From: Thereva unica | Lineage: Eukaryota > Arthropoda > Insecta > Diptera > Therevidae | Assembly: GCA_949987705.1 (NCBI GenBank) | Contig: OX465282.1 | Location: 61,687,922 to 61,751,921 of the forward strand | DNA: 64,000 nt | Reading direction: 5' to 3' | Shown here: positions 51,574 to 62,382 of the stretch, in pieces | Layout: each line of letters starts with the position of its first letter | Position numbering within the stretch: the first letter of the stretch is position 1 | Notes under the pieces: model-generated | Databases searched by the model: none | What the model was told of the DNA's origin: nothing | Seen by the model: the letters and a program-made list of their open reading frames with translations, nothing else | Translations under genes and position numbers: made by a program

Positions 51574-53403
51574 ATGGACTTCAAAATACTATTGATTTCC
51601 ATATTCACCCTTACAACGAGTAAGGCAATCAATGTCATACCCTTAGACCACAATCTGGGAATATACTACGAAGAGATTGGAAGAGTGGAACTTTATGCCA
51701 ATGAATGGAAGCTCGTGATCTTTTACGATTTGGGAAATCTAAAAGAAGCGCTCAGAAGCTTAAACGAACTGGTTAATGATGCTAACTCATTTTGTAACGA
51801 CTTGAACAACGAAACCTACGTGAAACGAATATGTAACACCACGATGTTGGAAATGAATCACTTACTAAATGACCTAAAATTTAAAAATCAGCTATTAAGC
51901 GAAAAACCAAGGAACAAACGATCCCCTTTCGACATTATTGGAACGATCAGTAAGTCACTCTTTGGGACGTTGAACGCGGATGACGCTAAGTTTTATGATG
52001 AGCAAATTGAACATTTAAAAAATAATGAAAATCACCTACTCAATCTTGTAAAAAACCAAACTACAATAATCGATACGACTATCAACGTTTTCAATAAGAC
52101 TCAGGTAGCAATGGAAAATCAAATAATGAGCCTTAATATTAAATTCTTAGCGCTCCGAGCAAAGATTAACGAAATAAAAAACTCAACAACTAGCAACCAT
52201 AACATGATAGAACTAGATTCACTTATTTCCTTAACTACATTAACCCTTATGCGATACGAAAACGTATTCAATAATGTCCTGGATCTGGTCACAGGAGCCC
52301 GGCTTGGTAAACCACACCCGTCTATAGTCACGCCCAACCAATTAGAAAACATTCTCTCCACGGTACGTAGACAAATACCTGGTAATATAAAAATCTCAGC
52401 GACTCTACAAGGGGATAGCCTCCTCCCGTTATATCGTATCAGCGAAATGCGGGCTAGAATTGTGAAAGATAAAGTCATTTACGAAATTAGAATCCCTTTG
52501 CCTTTTAAGGAAAACTACCAATTATATAAAATCATTCCTCTTCCCACTCTTATTAACAATAAATTTATGTACATCCAAAATAAAATTGACTATCTCGTAG
52601 TTGATCTCAATCGGGAACATCATTACGACATGACTCAAACCGAATTATCCGGATGTAAAACCGAGAATCACGAATTATACTTATGTCAAGCAGGACACCC
52701 TATCTTTAACTCCCAGTCATCTAGCGTTTGCGAAATGGCCCTGCTACGAAGGGACGCACTGATACGCAACTTATGTAAATTTCGGGAAACAGACCAAACC
52801 TCGGTATGGTTCCAACTATCCCAAACTAATAAATGGCTATACTCCACTAGGTCTTTAATTACCATAGATGCCATCTGCCAAGACAAAATAACTACGCACT
52901 CTTTAACTGGAACTGGTATCTTGGAGATGACCGATAATTGCTACGTAAGGACCAAAGATTTTACTATCCAGCCCCATAACGAAAAATCGGGCAAAATAAA
53001 AAATTATTTTATACCCTCTTTCAACGTCTCCGAACTACTACATAAACCAAACGCTAATTCACAAAATTATAATGCGGAAGACGAAATCTCCTTCGTTAAA
53101 TACACTTCTCATGACAATCTTAGGAAACTATCCGAATCCCTGCAAACGCTTCAAGAAGAAGAAAAACTCCCCGATCACCTGGATGCACACACCATCCACC
53201 ACTATACTTTAGGCTACCTTTTATTGCTTATTGTGATCGCTATCGTTGGTTACAGAGCCACCAAGACCTGTGTAGCTAATAAAAATATAACATCCCTAAG
53301 AAAACCCCGAAATGAAGATATAGAAATAGAAGAAATCGAGGAGCAACAAGAACAAGGTATAAGATTAAAGCTCAAGAGAAAGAACAAAATTGTCGAACTC
53401 TGA
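51574..53403 (+). CDS. env: env of element D (F-type fusion glycoprotein), intact
   Basis: 609 residues with an N-terminal signal peptide (hydrophobic residues 4-15). A furin-type site RNKR lies at residues 113-116, followed by a hydrophobic fusion-peptide region containing GTISKSLFGTLNADD. Then come a coiled coil, a cysteine-containing ectodomain (cysteines near residues 355-450) and a membrane anchor at about 541-560 (LGYLLLLIVIAIVGY). A charged cytoplasmic tail of about 49 residues completes it. Family knowledge: env of insect Gypsy elements is related to the baculovirus F protein and mediates membrane fusion. The frame is unbroken. The hydrophobic Met start, unlike elements A and B, suggests no upstream signal exon is needed. 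Confidence 0.9.
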   Translation: MDFKILLISIFTLTTSKAINVIPLDHNLGIYYEEIGRVELYANEWKLVIFYDLGNLKEALRSLNELVNDANSFCNDLNNETYVKRICNTTMLEMNHLLNDLKFKNQLLSEKPRNKRSPFDIIGTISKSLFGTLNADDAKFYDEQIEHLKNNENHLLNLVKNQTTIIDTTINVFNKTQVAMENQIMSLNIKFLALRAKINEIKNSTTSNHNMIELDSLISLTTLTLMRYENVFNNVLDLVTGARLGKPHPSIVTPNQLENILSTVRRQIPGNIKISATLQGDSLLPLYRISEMRARIVKDKVIYEIRIPLPFKENYQLYKIIPLPTLINNKFMYIQNKIDYLVVDLNREHHYDMTQTELSGCKTENHELYLCQAGHPIFNSQSSSVCEMALLRRDALIRNLCKFRETDQTSVWFQLSQTNKWLYSTRSLITIDAICQDKITTHSLTGTGILEMTDNCYVRTKDFTIQPHNEKSGKIKNYFIPSFNVSELLHKPNANSQNYNAEDEISFVKYTSHDNLRKLSESLQTLQEEEKLPDHLDAHTIHHYTLGYLLLLIVIAIVGYRATKTCVANKNITSLRKPRNEDIEIEEIEEQQEQGIRLKLKRKNKIVEL

Positions 53404-54290
53404 AAATAAATTTTTTGCGTATGAATAGATAATGCAACTTGCTTCAGAATTTGATCATGCACGTTTAACTACTATGTCAATTTTTACTTACTTATACATA
53501 TAATAACATTAACATACCAGTAAAAAGAAAGGGAAGTTTTGACAAAAGCACAAATTTTACATTATCATGTATCGACATGTATAGCTTTTAACCAAACTAT
53601 AAAACCTTATTACTCTACATATATATATAATAAGTTTAAATATTGAATTAGTACATTTACTATTACTACTATTATGATTTTTTAACTTTAAACAATGCAA
53701 AGATATTAAGTCGTTGAATCAAAAATAGTCATAAGAAAAATTATTCGATTTTACTCTAATAACTTTACTCAAATTTCTCCGAAAAATAAGAGGAAGAAAT
53801 TAATCAATTAATTTTATATACCAAGTATTTCTTATAAAAACAAGGTAACTATAAGCAATGAATAACCATAAGCAAACTTTTTTACAAAAACATATGTATA
53901 CCCATTTAAAAAATAATGTAATTATTAGTAACCAAACTAATTCTTTTAACAATGGATTATTATAAAAAAAAAATAAGAGAATATTATATAGGAGAAAATT
54001 TTTTAACATGCTAATTGGATTACAAGATCTAATTAAAAAGAGAAAAGAAAGTTTAAGCTAATCGATCTAAATAAAGAAAAGCAATTAAGTGAAATCATTT
54101 GACATTCAGAAAAAGAAAACATAACAACAAGTTAAATTAAACAAATTAAAATCTAAAGAAACAATAATAATAACAAGTTAAATTAAAAAGAAGGATCCAG
54201 CGCCGGCGTGACGCGACTTTATACTTTATCTTTTGATTGATGAATTCTCCCAAGAAAATTCGAACCTCTTCAAGGTTATGAATTTTCTTT
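53404..54290 (+). other. Noncoding region between env and the right LTR of element D
   Basis: Very AT-rich 3' region without genes. The short frame on the other strand at 53800-54009 is low-complexity. Confidence 0.6.
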
Positions 54291-54295
54291 TTCTT

Positions 54296-54305
54296 AGGGG
54301 GATGG
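54296..54305 (+). promoter_or_regulatory. Polypurine tract of element D
   Basis: AGGGGGATGG, adjoining the right LTR. Confidence 0.75.
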
Positions 54306-55469
54306 TGTTATGATATCCATAACGATATCCATAATATGTTCCTCGAACACATTAATATTCCTTAGAAAACACATTCCCATTAGTCAACAAAAATTAAAAA
54401 ATTCCTCTTGAAACAAAATCTCAAATTTCAAGACTCGTAAATTCTTTGCTCAAGTGCAACGCTAAATTCAAACCCTTAAAATTGCATAGTCAACATAAAA
54501 TCCTAAATTTATGATAACCACAGCGCGCATGTGCAGCCACACATGCGCAAATCGTAAACCATATCAGGTTACAATGCCTCTAAGAGTTTCAACGTATATT
54601 TCAAGATAACCAACGGCGTGGGTTATTTTGCTGATAAAGCACGGCTTCCCTCGGCTAGCTGGAAGAAAAGAAATTTAATCAAGTTGAGTTTCGTCCAGAC
54701 CTTCATTCCGAGCAGTTCGGAACCAATTCACTCCGTGCGTTTAGTACGATAATAATTACTCTTTCTTTACTTTTCTTTTGTGTTGAGATAAATGTAAAAT
54801 CTCTAAGTTTAAATATAAAATTAATCAATTCACTCCGTGCGTTTAGTGCGATAATAATTATTGTTTCTTTACTTTTCTTTTGTGTTGAGATAAATGTAAA
54901 ATCTCTAAGTTTAAATATAAAATTAATCAATTCACTCCGTGCGTTTAGTACGATAATAATTATTGATTCTTTACTTTTCTTTTGTGTTGAGATAAATGTA
55001 AAATCTCTAAGTTTAAATATAAAATTAATCAATTCACTCCGTGCGTTTAGTGCGATAATAATTATTGTTTCTTTACTTTTCTTTTGTGTTGAGATAAATG
55101 TAAAATCTCTAAGTTTAAATATAAAATTAATCAATTCACTCCGTGCGTTTAATACGATAATAATTATTGTTTCTTTACTTTTCTTTTGTGTTGAGATAAA
55201 TGTAAAATCTCTAAGTTTAAATATAAAATTAATCAATTCACTCCGTGCGTTTAGTACGATAATAATTATTGATTCTTTACTTTTCTTTTGTGTTGAGATA
55301 AATGTAAAATCTCTAAATTAATTTTGAAATTTGAATAAAACTTTTATTACTGTGTACTCCGTACGTTTTTATTGAACTATAAAAGAAAAATTAAGTGTTC
55401 TATACCGAAACTCCCCGCGGCCGCTCTTCTCCTAAAAGTAGGAAAGCACGGCGGTTCACGGTTATAACA
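54306..55469 (+). repeat. Right LTR of element D, with six 102-bp tandem units
   Basis: 1164 bp, exactly two units longer than the left LTR. Units start at 54726 and run in the order A B D B C D. Outside the array it is nearly identical to the left LTR. Confidence 0.93.
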
Positions 55470-55473
55470 CTGG

Positions 55474-55828
55474 TCATGATGGTTTAAAAAGTATTGAGTC
55501 TAATATCGAAGAATGCAGAAAGGCGGTCAAGTAGCTTCGAACTCTAATTCGTGGAGGAACATATAACATTCAGATGCCAACATTAGACAACAGTACACGT
55601 TGGAATTCCACATACGATATGATTCAATCACTCGTAAATTTAAGAACTTTTGTAGAAAGTCTAGTTTCTGAATCAGAAAATAACATTGATATTGACTGGA
55701 ACTTTACAACCAACTTTCTGAAGGCGGTTAAGCCAATCGCGAAGTGCACAAAAAAGTTTCAAAGCGAAGAATATGTAATTGGTGATTTCTACAGAGATTG
55801 GCTTAAACCAATAAAAAAAAATGAATAA
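55474..55828 (+). pseudogene. hAT transposase, block after element D
   Basis: After the CTGG duplicate the hAT frame continues: SIESNIEECRKAVK, a TAG, then PTLDNSTRWNSTYDMIQSL, the conserved RWNSTYxM block of hAT transposases. NFLKAVKPIAKCTKKFQSEE and FYRDWLKPIKKNE follow, ending at 55828. Confidence 0.85.
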
Positions 55829-56694
55829 ACAAAATAAAGTCTACAAAGAAAGAAAAAAGTTATAATAACAAAAAACAAATCTCGAGATATAACTAATATT
55901 AATCAATTACTAATAATAATTAAAAAAAGGGCTCCATATGTTTTTACTTTTTCTGAGGGATAAAAAAATGAATAAATAACAAATAAAATAAAACAAAACA
56001 TAATAAAAGGTTTATAAAAATTTAAACTAAATAAATAGAATAGAATAATATAGATAAAAATAACAAATGAATCGTACCCAATAAAATAAAATAAAAATAA
56101 TAATGAACTCTATAATAAATGAAGAAAAAAAAAAGTTTTTTTATTACGATTAATTATAAGATGAACGGTTAAGACCCCCCAGTGAGGCCCTCTGGAAAAA
56201 TGGATGACTCCTCCAAAGGTAAGTGCCTTCCACCAGATATCAATTAGGATGTGGTTTTCCTGAGATGACCGGCGATCATTGACCAACCCTCCTTTCTCCC
56301 CCCTTTTTATTCTGCCCCCTCTCGATGGCCCGGTACGGTTTTTTTCTTTTTCGTCCCCCTAATCGCTTCTTTTTTGTATTTTTTTTTTTTTTGATTCACG
56401 AGTTTCAGTGTTCCTAACTGTCACCCCATCTGCATCCCTGCACTACGAACCCCACCCCATCCGACGAGCCAGCTTGAGCACCGCACGTGTCGTGCCGACA
56501 CCCAGTGCAGCGGATGTATCTAATTTCGGCGATGTGCCTCCGGCGGATGAACCGTCCCAGCCACCCTTCTTCAATTAGTCCCCCGTCCCCTAAAGTTTTT
56601 TTTGTAATGTTTGTCTTTTAGCCTGATTAGGCAACATCACTTTTCGTGCCCCGGCACACCCTACCCCGACGGTTACAACTCGAAGAATTTAAAG
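55829..56694. other. Noncoding insertion in the hAT: A-rich left, GC-rich right
   Basis: The hAT frame stops before and resumes after this stretch. The left 330 bases are A-rich; 56160-56690 is GC-rich with no long frame. A short hairpin GCCT-GATT-AGGC sits near 56620. It could be the 3' region of a minus-strand retroposon or another noncoding element; target duplicates are not clear. Confidence 0.4.
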
Positions 56695-57570
56695 AAAGTG
56701 GAAATATATATTCAAAAACACTACTAGAAGCCATGAGCAGAAGAAAGGAGAAATGCTGGAAACCGATGCCTTTATTTCAGCGATCCACCTGGATCCTAGG
56801 TTCAACTTTTTGAATGAAGCCAGAAAATAATCGCTGTGGTAAGTATTCTAACAGCTTCTTCAGGGTTTCCCGAGTAATAAAGATAAATGTAGTCGGTAAC
56901 TAATGAAATAAAAAAGTTTAAACATTAGGGAATTATCAGATTTCACTTTTCTGTAGCTAGCGATCTAATTTTCTACAGAAATGCTTTTATTTTTTTAAAT
57001 GTCAATTGATTTGTTTTATTTAAGTTCTATAGATGTTCGTCTATTTTCAGCTTCCCTTGCTAAAAACATTTGAAATTCATCAACGACTATCTCGGATGTC
57101 CTCAACCGTAGGAGAATACGATGACAACAACGAAAATGACAGAAATATAAATACACAACCATCTACAAGTTCCTCATCTTTTTCATCTTTAACACAAACT
57201 CGCATTTTCGAAATTAGAAGAAAAATTGAAGTCCTTAATTGGCGCCAGCGCAACATCAACGCATTCAAGACAGCGTAATATTAAACAAAAATTGGAAAAT
57301 CTTTCATATAATGACAGAGTTTCTTTTGATACCAATATATTGGATTATTGGAAAGGGAATCATAACAAAGACCCTGATATCAGTCGTTTAGCAGAAATAG
57401 CTTTAGCTGTTCCAGCAACACAAATTTCTGTTGAACGGGCATTTAGTGCCCTTTCGACTATTTTCACCAAAATGAGATCAAAGTTGTCCAGCGAAACAAT
57501 AAATAATATTTTAATTGTAAAACTTAACGACAATGTATTAAACAAAATATGTATCAAAAATGTACTATAA
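56695..57570 (+). pseudogene. hAT transposase C-terminus with dimerisation domain
   Basis: EEFKESGNIYSKTLLEAMSR, then after a frame change TDAFISAIHLDPRFNFLNEA, the LDPRF block. A 210-base interval, probably an intron or decayed sequence, follows. From 57053 come SRMSSTVGEYDDNNEND and RIFEIRRKIEVL, then a frame change to 57226-57570. The last part has NHNKDPDISRLAEIALAVPA and VERAFSALSTIFTKMRSKLS, the hAT C-terminal dimerisation motif, and ends at 57570. Confidence 0.85.
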
Positions 57571-57989
57571 TCGTGTATTTTATAATAAAAAAAAGTATAT
57601 AAAAATAACTGTTTTTTTCTACAATGCTCGACACTTGATTACTCTCACCCAGAAATTCTTAAAAATTTGGATTTTTAAACTCTTTTCTTTACTTTCACTT
57701 CGGAGCATCAAATCTTGTAACGTTAATTTAACCGCCTTTTACTCAATGCAAATGGATGACACTTTGCAGGCATACATATTCCCGATGACAATACACGAAT
57801 ATGACATTTTGTTACATTTTTTGTTGTTGATTTTGTTGTTGAGTAACAAAAAACGATTTTTAATAAAAATGCTTGGAATTATTCGTTCTACTCAATGTAG
57901 AGTCTTAAAATTCACTTCCATTCAACAAAAATTGGTAAAAATTAACAGACATCTGTATTTCCGACGAAAACACACGAAAATGATAGTTC
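57571..57989. other. Noncoding AT-rich stretch
   Basis: No gene recognised. The open frame 57560-57997 has low-complexity, low-similarity content. It may include the 3' end of the hAT. Confidence 0.4.
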
Positions 57990-58400
57990 CAAATTAAAAA
58001 TGGCGGCCAAAAAAATATGACGGATTACATTTTTCTTTACAAGCCACTCGTTCGATATGGGTATCAAATGAAAATGAATACAACTAGCGTCGTCCTAAAT
58101 TCAAAATGGCGGTAGAAAAATGGCGGCATAAAAGTGGCGGCCAACAAAAAACAGAGGATCAATTTTTCTTTACAACGCGCTCGGCATGGGTATCAAATGG
58201 AAGGGAGTGACAATTAGAATACTGTTGTCTGTGTCCCGTCATTTCAATTCAAAATGGCGGCCAACACAAAATGGCGGTTTACCCTTTTATTTACTTCGCT
58301 CTCGGTATGGATATCAAATGAAAGTGTATTAAAGTGAGTAAGAAAGTAAACTGTATGACGTCGTTTTAAATCAAATATGGCGTTCACTAAAAAATGGCGG
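57990..58400. repeat. Degenerate tandem repeat with AAAATGGCGGCCAA
   Basis: The motif AATGGCGG recurs at least eight times. A longer unit of about 120 bases (AATGGCGG pair, then TTTTTCTTTACAA, then CTCGNNATGGGTATCAAATG) repeats three to four times with much divergence. Confidence 0.7.
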
Positions 58401-58711
58401 AAGACATAACATAGCTACCAATAGCAAATAAAAATAGATTTAAAAAGATGCAAAAAAATATGTTTCCAGTTTTTATTGCTCCAGCCAGTATACGCGAGCA
58501 CACTACCTTTCAAAATGTAAAAAAAAAGTAGAGCGCTATTAGATTTTTGAGGGGTCATCAAATTGTGCATTTTTGGGCTGCACTTGAGAACTGTTGTAAA
58601 GAAACAAATACAAAACATGTAAAAAAGTTTCCTTATTTAACATGATAATCTAATTAAAAGTTTGGAAATTGTAATGTATTAATTAACGCAATTCGTTACT
58701 AAAAAGTAAAA

Positions 58712-59210
58712 AATAAAAAAAAAGAAAAAAAAATTTTTAAGAAACTCTTTTCTTTACCTTAATATATTGATCAGTTGTGAACACAAAATTAATATAAATA
58801 CTAAAAAAATCGACTAAAAGGTAAAAAATAAGAAGATTTTAAACAATATAAACTTTTAAATCAAAATGGAAAAAATCTCACACATTCCTTAAAGAAAAGC
58901 GTGGGGCGCCCATACCAACCTGAACTTAAAAAAACATGACTGCCGTGAGTACATTTTAACATTTCAGACAGCTACGAATTTTCACTAATTGAGCATTTTG
59001 TTTCATAAAAACGCACCCCACGCTTTTCTTTAAGCAATGTGTGAGATTTTTTCCATTTTGATTTAAAAGTTTATATTGTTTAAAATCTTCTTATTTTTTA
59101 CCTTTTAGTCGATTTTTTTAGTATTTATATTAATTTTGTGTTCACAACTGATCAATATATTAAGGTAAAGAAAAGAGTTTCTTAAAAATTTTTTTTTCTT
59201 TTTTTTTATT
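58712..59210. repeat. Large inverted repeat, 197-bp arms around a 104-bp loop
   Basis: The left arm (58712-58908) and right arm (59013-59210) are reverse complements with only a few differences. No coding sequence. A transcript would fold into a near-perfect long hairpin. Confidence 0.93.
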
Positions 59211-59388
59211 ATGGTTGACCTGTTAGAATTTTTTGTAATTAGTCAATGTTTTAGATCTTTCAAGAATAATCAAGGGAAAACCGGGGTCATATACTCCAGT
59301 TATTAGTTCCAAGAATTTGTGTCGCAACCGCACTTGCGTGTAATCAAGTGCCGCGCCTGAAATACCCCTTTTTTTAAAATAAAGCCGA

Positions 59389-60960
59389 TAGACGTCCCAG
59401 TATTTGATGGTGACTATTTAAAATGGCCTACATTTAAAAACATATTCACCGAGTTAATTCGAAACGACATGAATCTGAGCAACACCGAGAAACTATTGTA
59501 CTTGAAAGCAAATCTGACGGGTGAACCAAGTGAATTAGTGGACCATCTACAAATTACGCAGGCAAACTTTGATACCGCCTGGAAGATCCTCAACAAGCGA
59601 TATCAAAACGGAAGAGCCCTAGTAAACGCTCAACTACGCTTCCTTCTGAATCAACCAGCTCTCAATAAAGAATCCCACCAGGGCCTCAAAAGACTTCACG
59701 AAACTACAACAGAGTGTCTGCAAGCCCTCAGAAACCTTGGGATTGACACATCGAATTGGGATCCACTCATAGTATTTCTACTTACACAGAAGCTGGACAG
59801 GGAAAGCCGCAATCTATATGAACAGTCTTTAAAAAATCCAAGAGAAGTAGAGAACGTTAGCCAATTAATCGAGTTATTGGAAAGGCGGTTCTACACCTTA
59901 GAAGTGATCGACCCTATCGAGGACTTAAAGCAAGGCCCGACCAAACAAAAAGTTACGCTCTGGAAGGGCAAAGAGTTAAAAATATATCATGGCTCCATCG
60001 CAATGCAAACTCTCTGTCCAATCTGCAAGGGAAATCATAAAATATACTCCTGTGAGAAACTACCGAAAGTGTCTGTCCAACAAAGAAATGATGCAGTACG
60101 AAAATCAAGTCTTTGTACCAATTGTTTGGTCAAGGGGCATATGACAAATACATGCAAAAGCTGGAGACTTTGCAAGGTGTGTAAGAAGAAACATCATACA
60201 CTTCTTCATCCAACCTCAACAAACGCTCCGACTGAACCAGCTAATAACAAAGGCCAACCATCGAACTCTACTGAAGTTGGTACTTACACAGCAGCAACCA
60301 ACGGTCCATGCACTGAGATGCTTCCTACAGCAGTTATCCATGCATCCACAAAAAATGGTCAGGTCATCGTGTTAAGAGCACTGAAAGACCAAGGCTCTAA
60401 AGGCTCTTTCATAACTGAAGACGCAGTACAGAGACTGGGATTGCCAAAATTAGAAACAAATAGAGTCTTCACTGTGGTTGGACAAGCAAAATTGGGAACC
60501 ATCCGCACTTGTGTAGAGTTAACAATAAAACCAGGATTCGCTTCAATGTTCGAGCTTGCACTGCACTTATACTCAAGAAGTTAACTAGAGTTTTACCCTC
60601 AGAGAAAGTAACACCAACGGTACGGGAACATACACGGAACTTAAGACTAGCAGATCCTCATTTCGACACACCAGAACGAATCGATGTAATCCTTGGAGTT
60701 GGAGTTCTAGGAAAGATCATGATGAAGAAGGTTCTACTCGGATCCGAAGGGTCTCCAATTGCACAAAAGACGAAACTGGGTTGGATTCTATCTGGTGAAA
60801 TTAAAACAAATAGTAAAAGCAATACAGGGTTACACTGCATGATATCAGAAATAGATATCAAGAAGGACCTTCGCAAATTTTGGGAGGTGGAGGAACTCCA
60901 TCCCGAGCCAATCATGACAAGCGAGTTGCCTGTGAAACACACTTCTAATATTACCATACA
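59389..60960 (+). pseudogene. BEL/Pao gag-protease and start of pol
   Basis: Starts at about 59389 (VPVFDGDYLKWPTFKNIF), the typical BEL gag block, with its first residues missing. It includes AWKILNKRYQNGRALVNAQL and zinc-type clusters CPICKGNHKIYSC and CTNCLVKGHMTNTCKSWRLC. The protease site reads LRALKDQGSKGSFITEDAVQ; Asp-Gln-Gly is the usual BEL form. The frame changes near 60560. The rest of DUF1758 (IDVILGVGVLG, SPIAQKTKLGWILSGE) follows in the next frame. It ends at the start of pol (DLRKFWEVEE), after which RT is absent. Confidence 0.85.
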
Positions 60961-60965
60961 AGAGC

Positions 60966-61600
60966 GAGCTGACTGCTCTCATAATCAATAAAGCACACAA
61001 GGATACGCTTCACGGAGGAAATTCATTAACCCACCAGTTGGTAAGACAAAGATTTTGGATTCTCAATGGACCCAAGGTAGTAAAGGGCCACATTCATAAA
61101 TGTGTTATTTGTCATCGTTATAAAGCACAAATGTCGCAACAAATGATGGGCATGCTACCAAAGGCCAGGGTCATTACCAGTCCACCATTTACACATTCTG
61201 GAGTTGATTATGCTGGACCCTTTGATTTATTATTGGACAGGGCAAGAGGTCAGAAAACACGCAAGGGCTACATCGCAATCTTCATCTGTCTCGCTACAAA
61301 GGCGATACACATAGATAGTCACCGAACTAACTTCTGCTGCATTCATTGCCGCCTTCAGGCGATTCACAGGCAGAAGAAGACCAGTAGCTCACCTCTACAG
61401 TTGGGGCGAGTAAGGTAATCACTGACCTTCATAAACAACAGTCCTACAAATCCGATATCAACCAAGTCTTACAAGAAACCGGAACTCAATGGCACCTCAT
61501 TCCACCATCATCTCCACATTTTGGAGGCTTATGGGAGGCTGGCGTTAAATCAATCAAGCATCATATGCGAAGAGTAGTAGGAGAAGCGAGACTGACATAT
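60966..61600 (+). pseudogene. pol: BEL/Pao integrase
   Basis: Begins ALIINKAHKDTLHGGNSLTH, the zinc-binding His pair, then CVICHRYKAQ, the Cys pair. The core has Asp in SGVDYAGPF, and IAIFICLATKAIHI follows. Frame changes near 61330 and in the 61400s break the second half. PPSSPHFGGLWEAGVKSIKH, with the catalytic Glu, is visible near 61500-61560 in another frame. Confidence 0.8.
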
Positions 61601-61608
61601 GAGGAAAT

Positions 61609-62382
61609 GTGTACGTTGAAGCATGCTTAAACTCACGTCCGCTATGCCCACTAACTGAAGATCCAGAAAGCTTAGATGCCCTCACGCCGGGTCACTTTCT
61701 CACTCGTTCACCATTACTCACTGTTCCAGATCGAAATCAATTGGATGACAGGCCAAGCTTGCTGACAAGGTGGGATCGTGTCCAACGAATGCACCAAGAA
61801 TTTTGGAGGAAATGGTCTATTGAATACATTGGACGTCTTCAGTTCAGACCCAAATGGACCAAGGAAAATCCCTCTATAACAGAAGGGAATCTCGTTCTCA
61901 TTAAAGATGAACAGCTTCCACCATCCCGCTGGGCGTTGGGTCGAGTGATAGAGATACATCCAGGTGTAGATGGATTAACGAGAGTCGTGACGTTACAGAC
62001 TAAAAATGGCAAAATTCGGAGGCCGATAACTAAGCTCTCATTGCTTCCAGTAAGCGATAACAAGAAGGAAGCAAATGTTGATGTGGGAGTTGCAGCATCA
62101 CCTATCGAGCAAGATGACAATGAGACCAACGAACCACATAACAATGATATGATAACTAAAGGAACAGGGATCAAGCCAAGAGTCCTTATCACAAGACTAC
62201 AAAAAGCAGCCCAAACGCAACGAAAGAACGTCTACATCAGCTCCCGCAAGAACTATCAACACAAACAGCATCGCTTACTCGATGATTTTGGCCTTATTCT
62301 TCCTCATAGTCGGTGGGTAGGATGCACGGTCGCCGTACAACATAACAAGATTCAAGAGCCAAGAAGGGATATACTTCGATGA
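61609..62382 (+). pseudogene. BEL/Pao pol C-terminus (DUF5641-type)
   Basis: 257-residue open frame: VEACLNSRPLCPLTEDPESL, ALTPGHFLTRSPLLTVPD, RWDRVQRMHQEFWRKWSIEY, ENPSITEGNLVLIKDEQLPP and RWALGRVIEIHPGVDGLTRV. This is the conserved DUF5641 block found at the end of BEL/Pao pol. Its tail overlaps the start of the env region. Confidence 0.9.

Larger units (their letters stand above)
43701..55469 (+). mobile_element. Env-bearing Ty3/Gypsy element D, nearly intact
   Basis: An 11.77-kb element with TG...CA LTRs (960 and 1164 bp) and a 4-bp duplication CTGG (43697-43700 and 55470-55473) inside the hAT. In order: primer site, repeat-bearing leader, gag, pol, env, polypurine tract. The only coding break I see is one frame change between RNase H and integrase. 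The LTRs differ mainly by two 102-bp repeat units. Confidence 0.93.
40481..57570 (+). mobile_element. hAT transposon with BED finger, split by three insertions
   Basis: Coding blocks at 40796-41237, 43380-43696, 55474-55828 and 56695-57570 read in order as one hAT transposase. The gaps are a LINE (41252-43365), Gypsy element D (43701-55469) and a noncoding insertion (about 55829-56694). Exact termini were not found; the start is set at the palindrome-rich 5' region. Stops and frame changes show it is dead. Confidence 0.8.

Noticed and set aside
54703..55236. The same repeated open frame in the right LTR
   Set aside because: Same reason as the left LTR; no coding evidence.
57560..57997. 145-codon plus-strand frame downstream of the hAT
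   Set aside because: It starts inside the hAT end, is low-complexity and lacks any known motif.
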